Counted from the first letter of the stretch, positions 1 through 6,971 are shown. The stretch is DNA of 8,570 nucleotides from Campylobacteraceae bacterium (GCA_027002665.1 JALWZK010000028.1:1-8570); one strand, 5' to 3'. The notes: generated from the sequence alone by a model not told the origin. Program-made: numbers and translations.

Positions 1-276
1 GAGTTAATGTATGGAGCTTATAAGAGTGAACATACAGAGAAAAATTTAAAAGCTATAGAGAGTTTTTTAATACCATTTGAGATAGTAGATTATGATTTTA
101 TGGCTTCTATGGAGTATGGAAAAGTTAGAGCAAATTTAGAAAAAAAAGGTCAAGTCATAGGTAATATGGATATGCAGATAGCAGGTCATGCTCTTGCTTT
201 AGACTTGATACTTGTTACTAATAATATTAGAGAATTTGAAAGAGTAAAAGGATTAAAGTTGGATAATTGGGTTTAG
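1..276 (+). CDS. vapC: VapC-type PIN-domain ribonuclease toxin, 5'-truncated by the window edge
   Basis: Only the last 91 codons are visible. The frame is open from base 1 (Glu-Leu ahead of the first Met), so the ATG at base 7 is probably internal; family members are about 130 residues. PIN toxins are Mg-dependent RNases that cleave tRNA or rRNA and are held inactive by a VapB antitoxin encoded just upstream, here outside the window. The visible part has the family pattern: E1-L-x-Y-G-A (second acidic metal ligand), then IGNMDMQIAGHAL with D57 of the visible part as the third acidic residue, then LVTNNIREFERV and a GLKLDNW ending. The first conserved Asp lies off the window. The gene converges on wbpE with 80 bases between. 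The family call is strong; RNA target and antitoxin cannot be read here. Confidence 0.88.
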   Translation, partial: ELMYGAYKSEHTEKNLKAIESFLIPFEIVDYDFMASMEYGKVRANLEKKGQVIGNMDMQIAGHALALDLILVTNNIREFERVKGLKLDNWV

Positions 277-356
277 TTTGGCTTTACGAGATGTTCCTAT
301 AAAGGAGTATATTTAAATAACTATATTTCGGCATTCTAAATTAGAGATGAGAATTA

Positions 357-1556
357 TTATTTATTAGTTAGTTGATTGGTGATTTGTTTTACTATATAAT
401 TTATCTCCTCATCTGTAATATATGGGTTCATTGGAAGTGATAGAATCTCGCTACTAACTTTTTCAGCTATTGGGAAATCTCCCTTTTTATATCCAAGATA
501 AGCAAAGCACTCTTGAAGATGTAGAGGCATAGGGTAGTGAACAGCAGTGGGAATACCCCTCTCTTTTAGTTTAAGTTGAAGCACATCACGATTTTGAACT
601 CTAATACTATATTGAGCAAAAGCTGAAGTGGCTTTTTCGTCTATAAAAGGCAAGATTAATTTTGAATTTTGGGTTTTAAATTGTGAATTATACTTTTCTG
701 CTACCTTTTGTCTCATAGCTAAGTCTTCTCTATAGTGATTTAATTTCACATTTAAAACTGCTGCTTGAATTGTATCGAGTCTTGCTCCAAGTCCTATATA
801 TTTATGGTGATATCTTTTACTCTGTCCATGAACTCTTAGCATTCTCATTTTTGAAGCTAACTCATCATTGTTTGTAAAAACTGCTCCACCATCTCCAAAA
901 CACCCCAATGGCTTAGCGGGGAAAAAGCTTGTGGTATATATATCGCAGTAGTGAACTTCACTTTTACCTTTATAGGTTGCTCCAAATGATTGAGCTCCAT
1001 CTATTATAATTTTTAATTTTGAATGTTTAATTTTCAATTTTTTAAGAGCGTCTAAATCTGATGGCTGTCCATAGAGGCTTACTGCAATTATAGCTTTTGT
1101 TTTAAGAGTAATAGCCTCTTCTATTTTGCTTACATCTATATTATAGGTCTTCTCATCAATATCTACAAATACAGGTTTTGCACCAAGTAGTGCAATGGTT
1201 TCAGCTGTAGCTATAAATGTAAAAGGAGTTGTAATTACCTCATCACCTGCTTTAATATCGAGAGCCATCATCGCCAGAAGTAAAGCATCTGTTCCACTAC
1301 TACAGGTTATAGCATATTTTGCTTCTGTAAAGTTTTGTAGGTTCTCTTCCAACTCTCTAACTTCATTTCCCATAATATAATTAGAGTTATTTAATACTTT
1401 ATGTATTGCTTCGTCAATTTCTCTCTTATATAGTTGATATTGATATTGTAGTTTTGCAAAATCTATTTTTATTTCATTCTGTTGCATTTTAATAGTCATA
1501 CCTTCACTTTTAAATCTATTGAGCATCTCTATAAGCCAATAGCTCATTTGGAACAT
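357..1556 (-). CDS. wbpE: UDP-2-acetamido-2-deoxy-3-oxo-D-glucuronate aminotransferase (WbpE-like, DegT/DnrJ/EryC1/StrS family)
   Basis: This is a PLP-dependent aminotransferase of the sugar type. In the WbpE pathway it moves the amino group of glutamate onto C3 of UDP-3-keto-GlcNAcA in the cytoplasm, after WbpB and before WbpD. The 399-residue frame resembles P. aeruginosa WbpE (about 360 residues) over nearly its whole length: YIMGNEV (60-66), CSSGTDAL (85-92), PVSLYGQ-like AVSLYGQ (158-164), D186-GAQS for the PLP ring nitrogen, SFFPAKPLG with Schiff-base K215, GDGGA (221-225), HGQSKRYHH (243-251) and AVHYPMPLH (338-346). Similarity begins only near residue 31 (IDFAKLQ). The ATG at 1556 has no ribosome binding site; internal ATGs at 1499 and 1487 fit the family better but have GAAGG badly spaced. 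I give the longest frame and regard the start as unsettled. Two AT-rich repeat copies lie inside. Confidence 0.9.
   Translation of the reverse strand: MFQMSYWLIEMLNRFKSEGMTIKMQQNEIKIDFAKLQYQYQLYKREIDEAIHKVLNNSNYIMGNEVRELEENLQNFTEAKYAITCSSGTDALLLAMMALDIKAGDEVITTPFTFIATAETIALLGAKPVFVDIDEKTYNIDVSKIEEAITLKTKAIIAVSLYGQPSDLDALKKLKIKHSKLKIIIDGAQSFGATYKGKSEVHYCDIYTTSFFPAKPLGCFGDGGAVFTNNDELASKMRMLRVHGQSKRYHHKYIGLGARLDTIQAAVLNVKLNHYREDLAMRQKVAEKYNSQFKTQNSKLILPFIDEKATSAFAQYSIRVQNRDVLQLKLKERGIPTAVHYPMPLHLQECFAYLGYKKGDFPIAEKVSSEILSLPMNPYITDEEINYIVKQITNQLTNK
652..688 (-). repeat. AT-rich ATTCAAAATTAA-type repeat inside wbpE, copy 1
   Basis: On the coding strand this stretch runs as AATT/TTCAAAATT-like units and shares the 12-mer ATTCAAAATTAA (656-667) with a second copy at 1009-1044. 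It is translated as Asn-Ser-Gln-Phe-Lys-Thr-Gln-Asn-Ser-Lys-Leu (residues 290-300), where P. aeruginosa WbpE has a shorter, unrelated stretch before the PFI motif. It may be a small dispersed repeat that entered a surface loop in frame; low complexity alone is the alternative. Confidence 0.4.
1009..1044 (-). repeat. AT-rich ATTCAAAATTAA-type repeat inside wbpE, copy 2
   Basis: The shared 12-mer is at 1013-1024 and is read in the same frame as in copy 1, so TCA AAA TTA gives Ser-Lys-Leu in both. The local peptide is Leu-Lys-Ile-Lys-His-Ser-Lys-Leu-Lys-Ile (residues 174-183), just before the PLP-contacting D186. That makes the loop Lys-rich compared with the equivalent part of P. aeruginosa WbpE. 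Confidence 0.4.
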
Positions 1557-1572
1557 TAACGGTTAACTGCAC
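1516..1572 (-). other. 18-codon leader-like ORF at the wbpD/wbpE junction
   Basis: A GTG at 1572 shares its G with the wbpD stop (TAGTG) and lies 5 bases after a perfect AAAGGAG. It opens the frame MQLTVNVPNELLAYRDAQ and then stops at TAG (1516-1518). It is out of frame with wbpE and does not resemble the WbpE N-terminus. It could be a translated leader peptide that feeds ribosomes towards wbpE, a remnant of a small gene such as an antitoxin N-terminus, or the trace of an indel that broke the original wbpE start. The signal for initiation is clear; the role is unknown. Confidence 0.4.
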
Positions 1573-2141
1573 TATATCTCCTTTAAAACTTCATCTACCA
1601 TGGCATACTTCCTACCGTCACTATCTATAGCAATATTATCACTATTGAACTTTAAGCTATTTCCACTAATTCCAACCCAACCAATCTGTTTTGCAGGAAC
1701 TCCAACCATAAGTGCAAAATCGGGCACATCTCTATTGACTACTGCTCCTGCTCCTATTAAAGCATATTTTCCAATAGTCACACCACAAACAATAGTAGCA
1801 TTTGCTCCAATAGAGCAACCTTTCTTCAGAAGTGTCTTTTTAAATTCATCTCTTCTAACAATAAAAGCCCTTGGATTAATCACATTTGTAAATACCATTG
1901 ATGGACCCAGAAAAACATCATCCTCTATCTCTACACCCTTATAGATAGAGACATTATTTTGAACCTTTACCCCATTTCCAATAGTAACTTTGGGACCCAC
2001 TACACAGTTTTGTCCAAAGGAGCAGTTTTTGCCTATTTTAGTATCAGATAAAATATGACAAAAGTGCCAGATTTTTGTATTTTCTCCTATTTTTATATTC
2101 TCATCTATATAACTACTTTCGTGAATAAAAATTTTACTCAT
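1572..2141 (-). CDS. wbpD: UDP-2-acetamido-3-amino-2,3-dideoxy-D-glucuronate N-acetyltransferase (WbpD-like)
   Basis: This is a left-handed beta-helix acyltransferase that acetylates the C3 amino group made by WbpE, using acetyl-CoA, to give UDP-GlcNAc(3NAc)A. The 189-residue protein is made of hexapeptide repeats from about residue 15 to 152 ([I/V]G-x4 steps such as TKIGKN, VTIGNG, CSIGAN, VTIGKY). It carries the family signatures GQNCVVG (43-49), KVQNNVSIY (59-67), [13 protein letters not shown] (79-91, N86 being in the segment implicated in catalysis in the WlbB/WbpD group), TIVCGVTIG (116-124), IGAGAVVN (129-136) and [12 protein letters not shown] (144-155). The ATG at 2141 follows AAAAAGG with a 6-base spacer. 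It overlaps the end of wbpB by 8 bases, implying coupled translation. Length and sequence match full-length homologues. Confidence 0.93.
   Translation of the reverse strand: MSKIFIHESSYIDENIKIGENTKIWHFCHILSDTKIGKNCSFGQNCVVGPKVTIGNGVKVQNNVSIYKGVEIEDDVFLGPSMVFTNVINPRAFIVRRDEFKKTLLKKGCSIGANATIVCGVTIGKYALIGAGAVVNRDVPDFALMVGVPAKQIGWVGISGNSLKFNSDNIAIDSDGRKYAMVDEVLKEI
1578..1584 (-). promoter_or_regulatory. Strong ribosome binding site AAAGGAG at the end of wbpD
   Basis: The AAAGGAG is embedded in the last codons of wbpD and is correctly spaced (5 bases) only for the GTG at 1572. It is 21 bases from the first wbpE ATG at 1556, too far to serve it directly. It therefore argues that something other than the annotated wbpE start is initiated here. 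Confidence 0.6.
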
Positions 2142-3102
2142 TTATAACCTTTTTAACAAATGGGTGATACTCCCCTTTTAAACCAATTGGATTTAAATTT
2201 CTAATAGTTGAAACCACCTCAATAGATTTTTTGGCATCATCTAATCCAAATCCATTTCCTTTTAAAATCTCCTCATAACTTCGTGTATGTAAATCGGTAA
2301 ATCCTCCACTAAACTCTATCTCTTCTCCCTCAACTCTAATACTTCTATATGTTCGTTGCCCTTTTAATTTAATTTCATCAGGAATATAATCATATTTTAT
2401 ACTTAAAAACCATCTAACTTTTGCATTTTTTAGTTTTAAAAATCCGGCATTTGCATATTCTGTTTTTAAATGGACAATATTCTCCTCTATATCTCCAAAA
2501 ATGTAACTTAACATATCAAAAAAGTGAATCCCGATATTTGTAGCAATTCCCCCGGATTTGGCCATATTCCCTTTCCATGATATAAAATACCATTTTCCCC
2601 GTGAAGTTAAATAGGTTAAATCAATATCATATACTCTATTTGGATTCTCTCTTAACTCTCTCGTTATTCTCTCTTTTAGAGCTATAATTGAGGGGTGTAA
2701 TCTAAGTTGTAAAATATTATATACTTTCTGTTCGGTCTCCTCTTCAATTATTTTCAGTTGGTCAATATTCCAAGGATTTAAAACTAAAGGTTTTTCACAT
2801 ATCGCATTAGCTCCACTTCTCAATGCAAAACGAATATGGGAATCGTGTAGATAGTTAGGAGAGCAGATTGAGACATAATCTATCTTTTTACCTGTATCTC
2901 TTCGCCACTTATCTACAAATCTATCAAATCTCTCAAACTCTATAAAGAAGTCTGCTTGAGGAAAATAGCTATCTATAATACCTATACCATCATATGGGTC
3001 AAGAGCTGCCACAAGCTCATTCCCTGTCTCTTTAATTGCTCGCATGTGTCGGGGAGCTATATATCCAGATGCTCCAATTAATGCAAAATTTTTTCTATCC
3101 AC
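2134..3102 (-). CDS. wbpB: UDP-2-acetamido-2-deoxy-D-glucuronate 3-dehydrogenase (WbpB-like, Gfo/Idh/MocA family)
   Basis: This NAD-dependent oxidoreductase oxidises C3 of UDP-GlcNAcA to the 3-keto sugar that WbpE then aminates; in the characterised pathway WbpB regenerates NAD with 2-oxoglutarate, which WbpE supplies from glutamate. The N-terminal Rossmann fold shows [14 protein letters not shown] (7-20), [12 protein letters not shown] (75-86) and the EKPL motif (103-106, K104 catalytic in relatives). The C-terminal half has [11 protein letters not shown] (162-172), [11 protein letters not shown] (188-198, H193 in the active site), TYRSIRV (251-257) and [14 protein letters not shown] (267-280). 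The 322 residues match P. aeruginosa WbpB almost end to end. The start is GTG at 3102, 9 bases after AAAGGAG. It is 24 bases from fxsA with no terminator, so it could be read from the upstream operon. Confidence 0.94.
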   Translation of the reverse strand: MDRKNFALIGASGYIAPRHMRAIKETGNELVAALDPYDGIGIIDSYFPQADFFIEFERFDRFVDKWRRDTGKKIDYVSICSPNYLHDSHIRFALRSGANAICEKPLVLNPWNIDQLKIIEEETEQKVYNILQLRLHPSIIALKERITRELRENPNRVYDIDLTYLTSRGKWYFISWKGNMAKSGGIATNIGIHFFDMLSYIFGDIEENIVHLKTEYANAGFLKLKNAKVRWFLSIKYDYIPDEIKLKGQRTYRSIRVEGEEIEFSGGFTDLHTRSYEEILKGNGFGLDDAKKSIEVVSTIRNLNPIGLKGEYHPFVKKVINE

Positions 3103-3111
3103 TATAGTAAT

Positions 3112-3118
3112 CTCCTTT
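3112..3118 (-). promoter_or_regulatory. Ribosome binding site AAAGGAG for wbpB
   Basis: This perfect AAAGGAG in the 24-base fxsA/wbpB gap is 9 bases before a GTG and fixes the non-ATG start of wbpB at 3102; no in-frame ATG is nearby. Confidence 0.75.
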
Positions 3119-3126
3119 TAATATAA

Positions 3127-3528
3127 CTATCTTTTATCACACTCAATAATCTCAACATCTATAATATCATCTCTCTTTTTATCTCCTCCCCTACTATTTT
3201 TAAATGGTAAACTAATACCCATTTGCAAAAATAGAGAGTATAAAAGTGCAACTACTCCTAAGAAATCTGAAAAAACTCCCGGAATAATTAATAGTATAGC
3301 ACCTAAGAAGTAGAAAGTAGCAAAGTCATGAAAAGTATCAATATTAAATCTCCCAGATGAGAGAGATGTTAAACTATTTAAGATAGATAGGTGAGCATTT
3401 TTTAGAAGTCCCATACCTATAATAAAAGTTACAACTATCCAAATAACAGAGCCAAAGAATCCTATCTTTGAGCCAACAGCAAGAGAGAAATATAGTTCTA
3501 AAAGCAAATATGGAATAATAATTAGCAT
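3127..3528 (-). CDS. fxsA: FxsA-family small integral membrane protein
   Basis: This 133-residue protein belongs to the FxsA/UPF0716 family, named for E. coli FxsA, whose overproduction relieves F exclusion of phage T7; its everyday function is unsettled. It has hydrophobic segments at about 1-17, 22-43 and 72-98, with the family pattern PYLLLELYFSLAVGSKIGFF near the start and LGAILLIIPGVFSDFLG (75-91) later. The tail is hydrophilic and charged, ending in IIDVEIIE-like residues as in other members. Its ATG overlaps the proS stop by one base (TAATG), so translation is probably coupled to proS. A small membrane protein follows proS in Campylobacter too (recalled, not checked). The family call is good; the function is open. 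Confidence 0.85.
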   Translation of the reverse strand: MLIIIPYLLLELYFSLAVGSKIGFFGSVIWIVVTFIIGMGLLKNAHLSILNSLTSLSSGRFNIDTFHDFATFYFLGAILLIIPGVFSDFLGVVALLYSLFLQMGISLPFKNSRGGDKKRDDIIDVEIIECDKR

Positions 3529-4790
3529 TATGTGACCCTTTTTATAATTTCTGTTACAGCACTATCTAAGGATAGCTCCTCTTTAATTAGACCATCTCTC
3601 TTAATAAGCTCTATCCTATTATCTTTTATATCATTTCCAATAATAATGGCATAGGGAAATCCAATTAACTCAAAATCTTTTATCTTAACTCCAAAGCCAC
3701 TCTTCTTATCCGCTCTATCATCTAATATCACAGATATCCCCTCTTCTAATAGAGTATTATATAGTTTAGTAGCTACCTCCATCTGATTTTTATCTTTTCC
3801 CTTTGCCACAATAATATCTATTAGAAATGGGGCAGACTCTTTTGTCCAGATACAACCTCTATCGTCATGGTTCTGCTCTATAATTCCTGCTAATAGTCGG
3901 CTAACACCAATTCCATAAGTTCCCATAATAAAAGGCTCCAACTTTTGATTTCTATTTAAAAACTCTGCTCTCATAGGTTTGGAGTAGGTTGTGCCTAATT
4001 GAAATATGTGTCCTGCCTCTATCCCTTTTGTCTTAGTAAGTTCTCCGCCACACTTAGGACAACTCTTCGCATTTTCATCTATAACCTCAATATTTGCTCC
4101 AAACTCACAGCTACTACATACCATAATGGTATCTTCACCACTATCGGATAGAATCATAAACTCCTTAGAGCCACTTCCACCAATAGCTCCACTATCAGCT
4201 TCAACCACTCTAAAATCTAAGCCTAATCTTGTAAATATCTTTTTATATGTCTCTTCCATAAGATTAAACTCTCTTACCATATCTTCTGTGGAGGCGTGGA
4301 AACTATAGGCATCTTTCATTAAAAACTCTCGCGCTCTCATAAGCCCAAATCGTGGTCTAACCTCATCTCTAAATTTCCAATTAATCTGATACATATTTAC
4401 AGGTAACTGTCTGTAACTCTTTACAGTTTGTCTTACAAGATTTACCATAGCCTCTTCATTTGTTGGACTAAGCACGAAACTATTATTATGTCTATCTTTA
4501 AATCTTAAAAGCTCCTTTCCAAACTTATCGGCTCTACCTGTCTCTTCCCATAGAGTAATAGGTGTTACTATTGGAAGGTGAACTTCTTGACAACCCGCCC
4601 TATCCAACTCATCTTTAATTATAGCTCTAATTCTATCTAAGGTAATTTTCCCTAATGGTAGAAAATTATATAGTCCACTTCCACCCGATTGTTGAATAAA
4701 CCCTGCTCTCAGAAGGAGTTTATGAGATGGTAGTATGGCATCACTTGGAGTCTCTTTGGTTGTTGCTATTAATAGTCTTGAAAACTTCAC
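3528..4790 (-). CDS. proS: Prolyl-tRNA synthetase lacking the INS editing domain
   Basis: This class II synthetase charges tRNA-Pro with proline. It has the bacterial-type N-terminus, [10 protein letters not shown] of motif 1 (38-47), SPTNEEA (108-114), motif 2 [21 protein letters not shown] (140-160), [15 protein letters not shown] (256-270), motif 3 GTYGIGVSR (290-298), and an anticodon-binding domain from about 323 ([20 protein letters not shown]). At 420 residues it is about 150 shorter than usual bacterial ProRS (about 570). The missing part is the INS (YbaK-like) domain between motifs 2 and 3, which clears Ala-tRNA-Pro. In its place is a linker of about 35 residues with CSSC (225-228) and CPKC (244-247), probably a zinc ribbon. 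The start is GTG at 4790, 9 bases after AAAGG. Its stop overlaps fxsA. Confidence 0.95.
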   Translation of the reverse strand: MKFSRLLIATTKETPSDAILPSHKLLLRAGFIQQSGGSGLYNFLPLGKITLDRIRAIIKDELDRAGCQEVHLPIVTPITLWEETGRADKFGKELLRFKDRHNNSFVLSPTNEEAMVNLVRQTVKSYRQLPVNMYQINWKFRDEVRPRFGLMRAREFLMKDAYSFHASTEDMVREFNLMEETYKKIFTRLGLDFRVVEADSGAIGGSGSKEFMILSDSGEDTIMVCSSCEFGANIEVIDENAKSCPKCGGELTKTKGIEAGHIFQLGTTYSKPMRAEFLNRNQKLEPFIMGTYGIGVSRLLAGIIEQNHDDRGCIWTKESAPFLIDIIVAKGKDKNQMEVATKLYNTLLEEGISVILDDRADKKSGFGVKIKDFELIGFPYAIIIGNDIKDNRIELIKRDGLIKEELSLDSAVTEIIKRVT

Positions 4791-4894
4791 TATATATATC
4801 CTTTTTTATGATGTTCTTTTTTATACTTTTTTACATCTTTCTCATCTATTTTTATCTCCAATATCTCTTTTATAGCCTCAATCTTCTTTGCCGA
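4790..4894 (-). pseudogene. Out-of-frame C-terminal tail of hemA
   Basis: Directly after the conserved HNPT motif of HemA a different frame is open for 34 codons, SAKKIEAIKEILEIKIDEKD and on to a KKGYI ending, rich in Lys and Glu as expected for the end of the HemA dimerisation helix. It stops at TAG, sharing one base with the proS GTG (TAGTG). Adding one base (or removing two) near 4886-4896 would join it to hemA and give about 425 residues, the usual length in this phylum. Without it a 79-base gap would separate hemA and proS in an otherwise gapless operon. Either a true frameshift or a sequence error. Confidence 0.75.
4800..4804 (-). promoter_or_regulatory. Ribosome binding site AAAGG for proS
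   Basis: AAAGG, part of AAAAAAGG, stands 9 bases before the GTG at 4790 and supports the non-ATG start of proS. It lies inside the displaced hemA tail, consistent with proS being translated after hemA on one transcript. Confidence 0.65.
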
Positions 4895-6066
4895 TGGGTA
4901 GGATTGTGTAAAAAACGGTTAAACATCTGTTCAGCCATCTTCTCCATATTGGCTCTATACTCTTGTGGCACAAACTTTTTCTTTATGGCTCTATTTAACT
5001 CCTTAGATATAGCATCTTTTACCTGAAGTCTCATCTCTCTAATTATAGGCTCAATAGATAATGCTTTAAGCCACTTATAAAACTCATCTCTATATCTATC
5101 TACTATATCTCTTGCTCTATTTGCCTGTTCTGCTTTAAGTGCATAGTTCTCCTTAGAGATACCCTTTAAATCATCTATTCTAAATAGTTGGAGTCTATTT
5201 AGATTCATATCATCAATATCCCTTGGAATTGCCATATCGAACCATACTCTATCTATATTGTCACTCTCTATCATCTCCGGTTTAATAATAGTTCCTTTTG
5301 ATGAGGTAGCAGAGAAGAGTAAACGGTATCTATTGAGATATTTATGGAGATGCTCCATTGTATCAACTCTAACATCATCACTATCTAACTCCCTTGCAAT
5401 AGCCTCCAACTTATCTCTATCTCTCCCCAATATGATAACATCACACCCCAATCGTAATAGATTTTTAATTGCAATTAGCCCCATCTCTCCAGCACCAATT
5501 ACAACAGCACTCATACCTGTAATATTATCTCCATATATCTTATATGCCTGTGTCACTGCAACCGACGCAATAGATATGGGGTAACGAGATATATCTGTTG
5601 CATTTCTAACCTCAGCAGCACACTTAATAGCGTAAGAGATTACACGGTTTAGTTTTGCACCAGCTGTTCCATTTTGATATGAGAAACGAAAGGCATCTTT
5701 AACCTGCCCTGTAATTTGAGACTCTCCAATTACAAGTGATTCCAATGAAGCTACAACTGAAAATATGTGCCGAATTGCATCTTTATCATCATATCTTCCA
5801 TCCATATCTCTCAATTTAAAAAAGCTAATTCCAGATTTCAGACTCAGCATTCCAAGTATTGCGTGATAGCTGGAAAAGGCATCTTTTGTGGATAGGACTA
5901 TCTCTACTCTATTACAAGTAGATAGTATATAAGCCTCCTCTATAAACTCAAACCCTGTGAGTTTATTTAACATAGTGGCCATCTCCTCATTAGAAGAGAA
6001 GGCTAACCTCTCTCTTAAATTCAACTCACAATTTTTATGGTTAAATGAGACGACTTGATATGACAT
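4870..6066 (-). CDS. hemA: Glutamyl-tRNA reductase, frameshifted near its C-terminus
   Basis: GluTR reduces the glutamyl group of Glu-tRNA-Glu with NADPH to glutamate-1-semialdehyde, the first committed step of the C5 haem pathway. The catalytic domain has ILSTCNRVE (48-55) with nucleophile C51 and LVIGESQITGQVKDAF (111-126). The NADPH domain has VVIGAGEMG (188-196) and ILGRDRDK (212-219). The dimerisation region ends with FNRFLHNPT (382-390). After HNPT the frame gives only eight more residues, HRQRRLRL, instead of a tail of about 35; the missing tail is open in another frame down to 4790. The catalytic parts are intact, so the truncated protein may work. The ATG at 6066 is one base after the stop of the polyprenyl synthase gene. 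In other bacteria this enzyme is controlled by haem-dependent turnover; nothing here shows that. Confidence 0.95.
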   Translation of the reverse strand: MSYQVVSFNHKNCELNLRERLAFSSNEEMATMLNKLTGFEFIEEAYILSTCNRVEIVLSTKDAFSSYHAILGMLSLKSGISFFKLRDMDGRYDDKDAIRHIFSVVASLESLVIGESQITGQVKDAFRFSYQNGTAGAKLNRVISYAIKCAAEVRNATDISRYPISIASVAVTQAYKIYGDNITGMSAVVIGAGEMGLIAIKNLLRLGCDVIILGRDRDKLEAIARELDSDDVRVDTMEHLHKYLNRYRLLFSATSSKGTIIKPEMIESDNIDRVWFDMAIPRDIDDMNLNRLQLFRIDDLKGISKENYALKAEQANRARDIVDRYRDEFYKWLKALSIEPIIREMRLQVKDAISKELNRAIKKKFVPQEYRANMEKMAEQMFNRFLHNPTHRQRRLRL

Positions 6067-6067
6067 A

Positions 6068-6964
6068 TTAAAACTCTCTCTCTATCATAGCTTTTGCGAT
6101 ATTGGATAAATCTCTCTCACCAACAGACTCCATTAATTCTATTGCCTCCTCTATAAGCTCCTTCGCCTCCCTATAAGATTTCTCAATAATCTTATACTTC
6201 TCCATAGCACCCTTTATCCATAGAGCTTCACAGCTACTCAATTTTTTTCTGTGCAACGATAGGAGATACTCCCTATCCTCATGGGCTAAGACCTCATATA
6301 GATAGATATATGGAAGTGTAACTTTTCCCTCCGTAAAATCGTGTAGAGCAGGTTTTCCAAGAGTTTTACTATCTGAAGTGATATCTAAAATATCATCTAT
6401 CATCTGAAAAGCTAATCCTAAGTTTCTTCCATACTTTCTATAAATCTCTCTCGGTTTTCCAGATAATATAGCTCCAGCCTCTGCAGTCGCCTCCATAAGT
6501 GAGGCTGTCTTCTGATATAACATCTTCAGATAGGCTTCTCTATCTGTATGAAATCTCTTAGATAACTCAACATCAGCCAACTCACCGAGACTAAGTTCTA
6601 CAACGGCATTTGAGATAACTTTTGCTATGAGAGGTGATATATCTATTAACTCAAAGAAGGCTTTGGAGTAGAGAATATCCCCCATCATAATAGCACTCTT
6701 ATTTCCCTCACTTGCATTAATAGATATTTTACCTCTTCGCATATTTGCATCGTCTATTACATCATCATGTAATAGACTTGCTGTATGGATTATCTCAATA
6801 ATAGAAGCAGTCTTAATAACCTTGAGAGACTCTCCCGCTATCTTTAAAATTAACTTTGTGCGTAATCGTTTACCTTTGGGTAACTTTTTATAGAGTGATA
6901 AGACCCTTTTATCATTAAGCTCTCTAATATACTGCTCTATTTTTCTCTCAATGGCATCTATCAC
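6068..6964 (-). CDS. ispB: Polyprenyl diphosphate synthase (octaprenyl-type trans-prenyltransferase)
   Basis: This all-alpha enzyme extends an allylic diphosphate with isopentenyl diphosphate units, giving the side chain of menaquinone or a related lipid. Both Asp-rich motifs are present: LLHDDVIDD (64-72) and QMIDDILD (187-194), with KGKRLRTKL near the start (30-38) for diphosphate binding and LGKPALHDFTEGKVTLP (202-218). The residue five positions before the first Asp-rich motif is Ala (A62), with no bulky aromatic there, which favours a longer chain than farnesyl. Exact chain length cannot be read; six units would suit MK-6, common in this phylum. The 298 residues match the family. The GTG start at 6964 has AAGGA 7 bases upstream. 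It lies 13 bases after the DUF2018 gene and 1 base before hemA. Confidence 0.93.
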   Translation of the reverse strand: MIDAIERKIEQYIRELNDKRVLSLYKKLPKGKRLRTKLILKIAGESLKVIKTASIIEIIHTASLLHDDVIDDANMRRGKISINASEGNKSAIMMGDILYSKAFFELIDISPLIAKVISNAVVELSLGELADVELSKRFHTDREAYLKMLYQKTASLMEATAEAGAILSGKPREIYRKYGRNLGLAFQMIDDILDITSDSKTLGKPALHDFTEGKVTLPYIYLYEVLAHEDREYLLSLHRKKLSSCEALWIKGAMEKYKIIEKSYREAKELIEEAIELMESVGERDLSNIAKAMIEREF

Positions 6965-6971
6965 CTACGAG

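Noticed and set aside
301..307. AAAGGAG on the plus strand after vapC
   Set aside because: No ATG, GTG or TTG follows at a usable distance and the downstream frame closes at once (TAA), so there is no gene to serve.
333..346. Possible terminator hairpin (TCTAA/TTAGA) between vapC and wbpE
   Set aside because: The arms are five AT-rich bases with a one-base loop and no U-tract on either strand; it could not fold stably.
1600..1944. Plus-strand frame of 114 codons
   Set aside because: It is antisense to wbpD, whose hexapeptide repeats are unmistakable; the regular repeats help keep the opposite strand open.
3103..3135. Possible promoter (TATATT) before wbpB
   Set aside because: It is a weak -10 likeness in AT-rich DNA with no -35; the short gap and strong ribosome binding site fit readthrough better.
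4911..4920. Six-T run in hemA as the site of the frameshift
   Set aside because: A shift there would destroy the conserved FLHNPT motif, which is read correctly in frame 0 after the run; the break must be downstream of it.
4727..5026. Plus-strand frame with a Phe/Leu/Tyr-rich stretch that looks like a membrane segment
   Set aside because: It is the complement of the Lys-rich hemA tail and of the hemA and proS ends; AAA/GAA codons read backwards give TTT/TTC, hence the apparent hydrophobicity.
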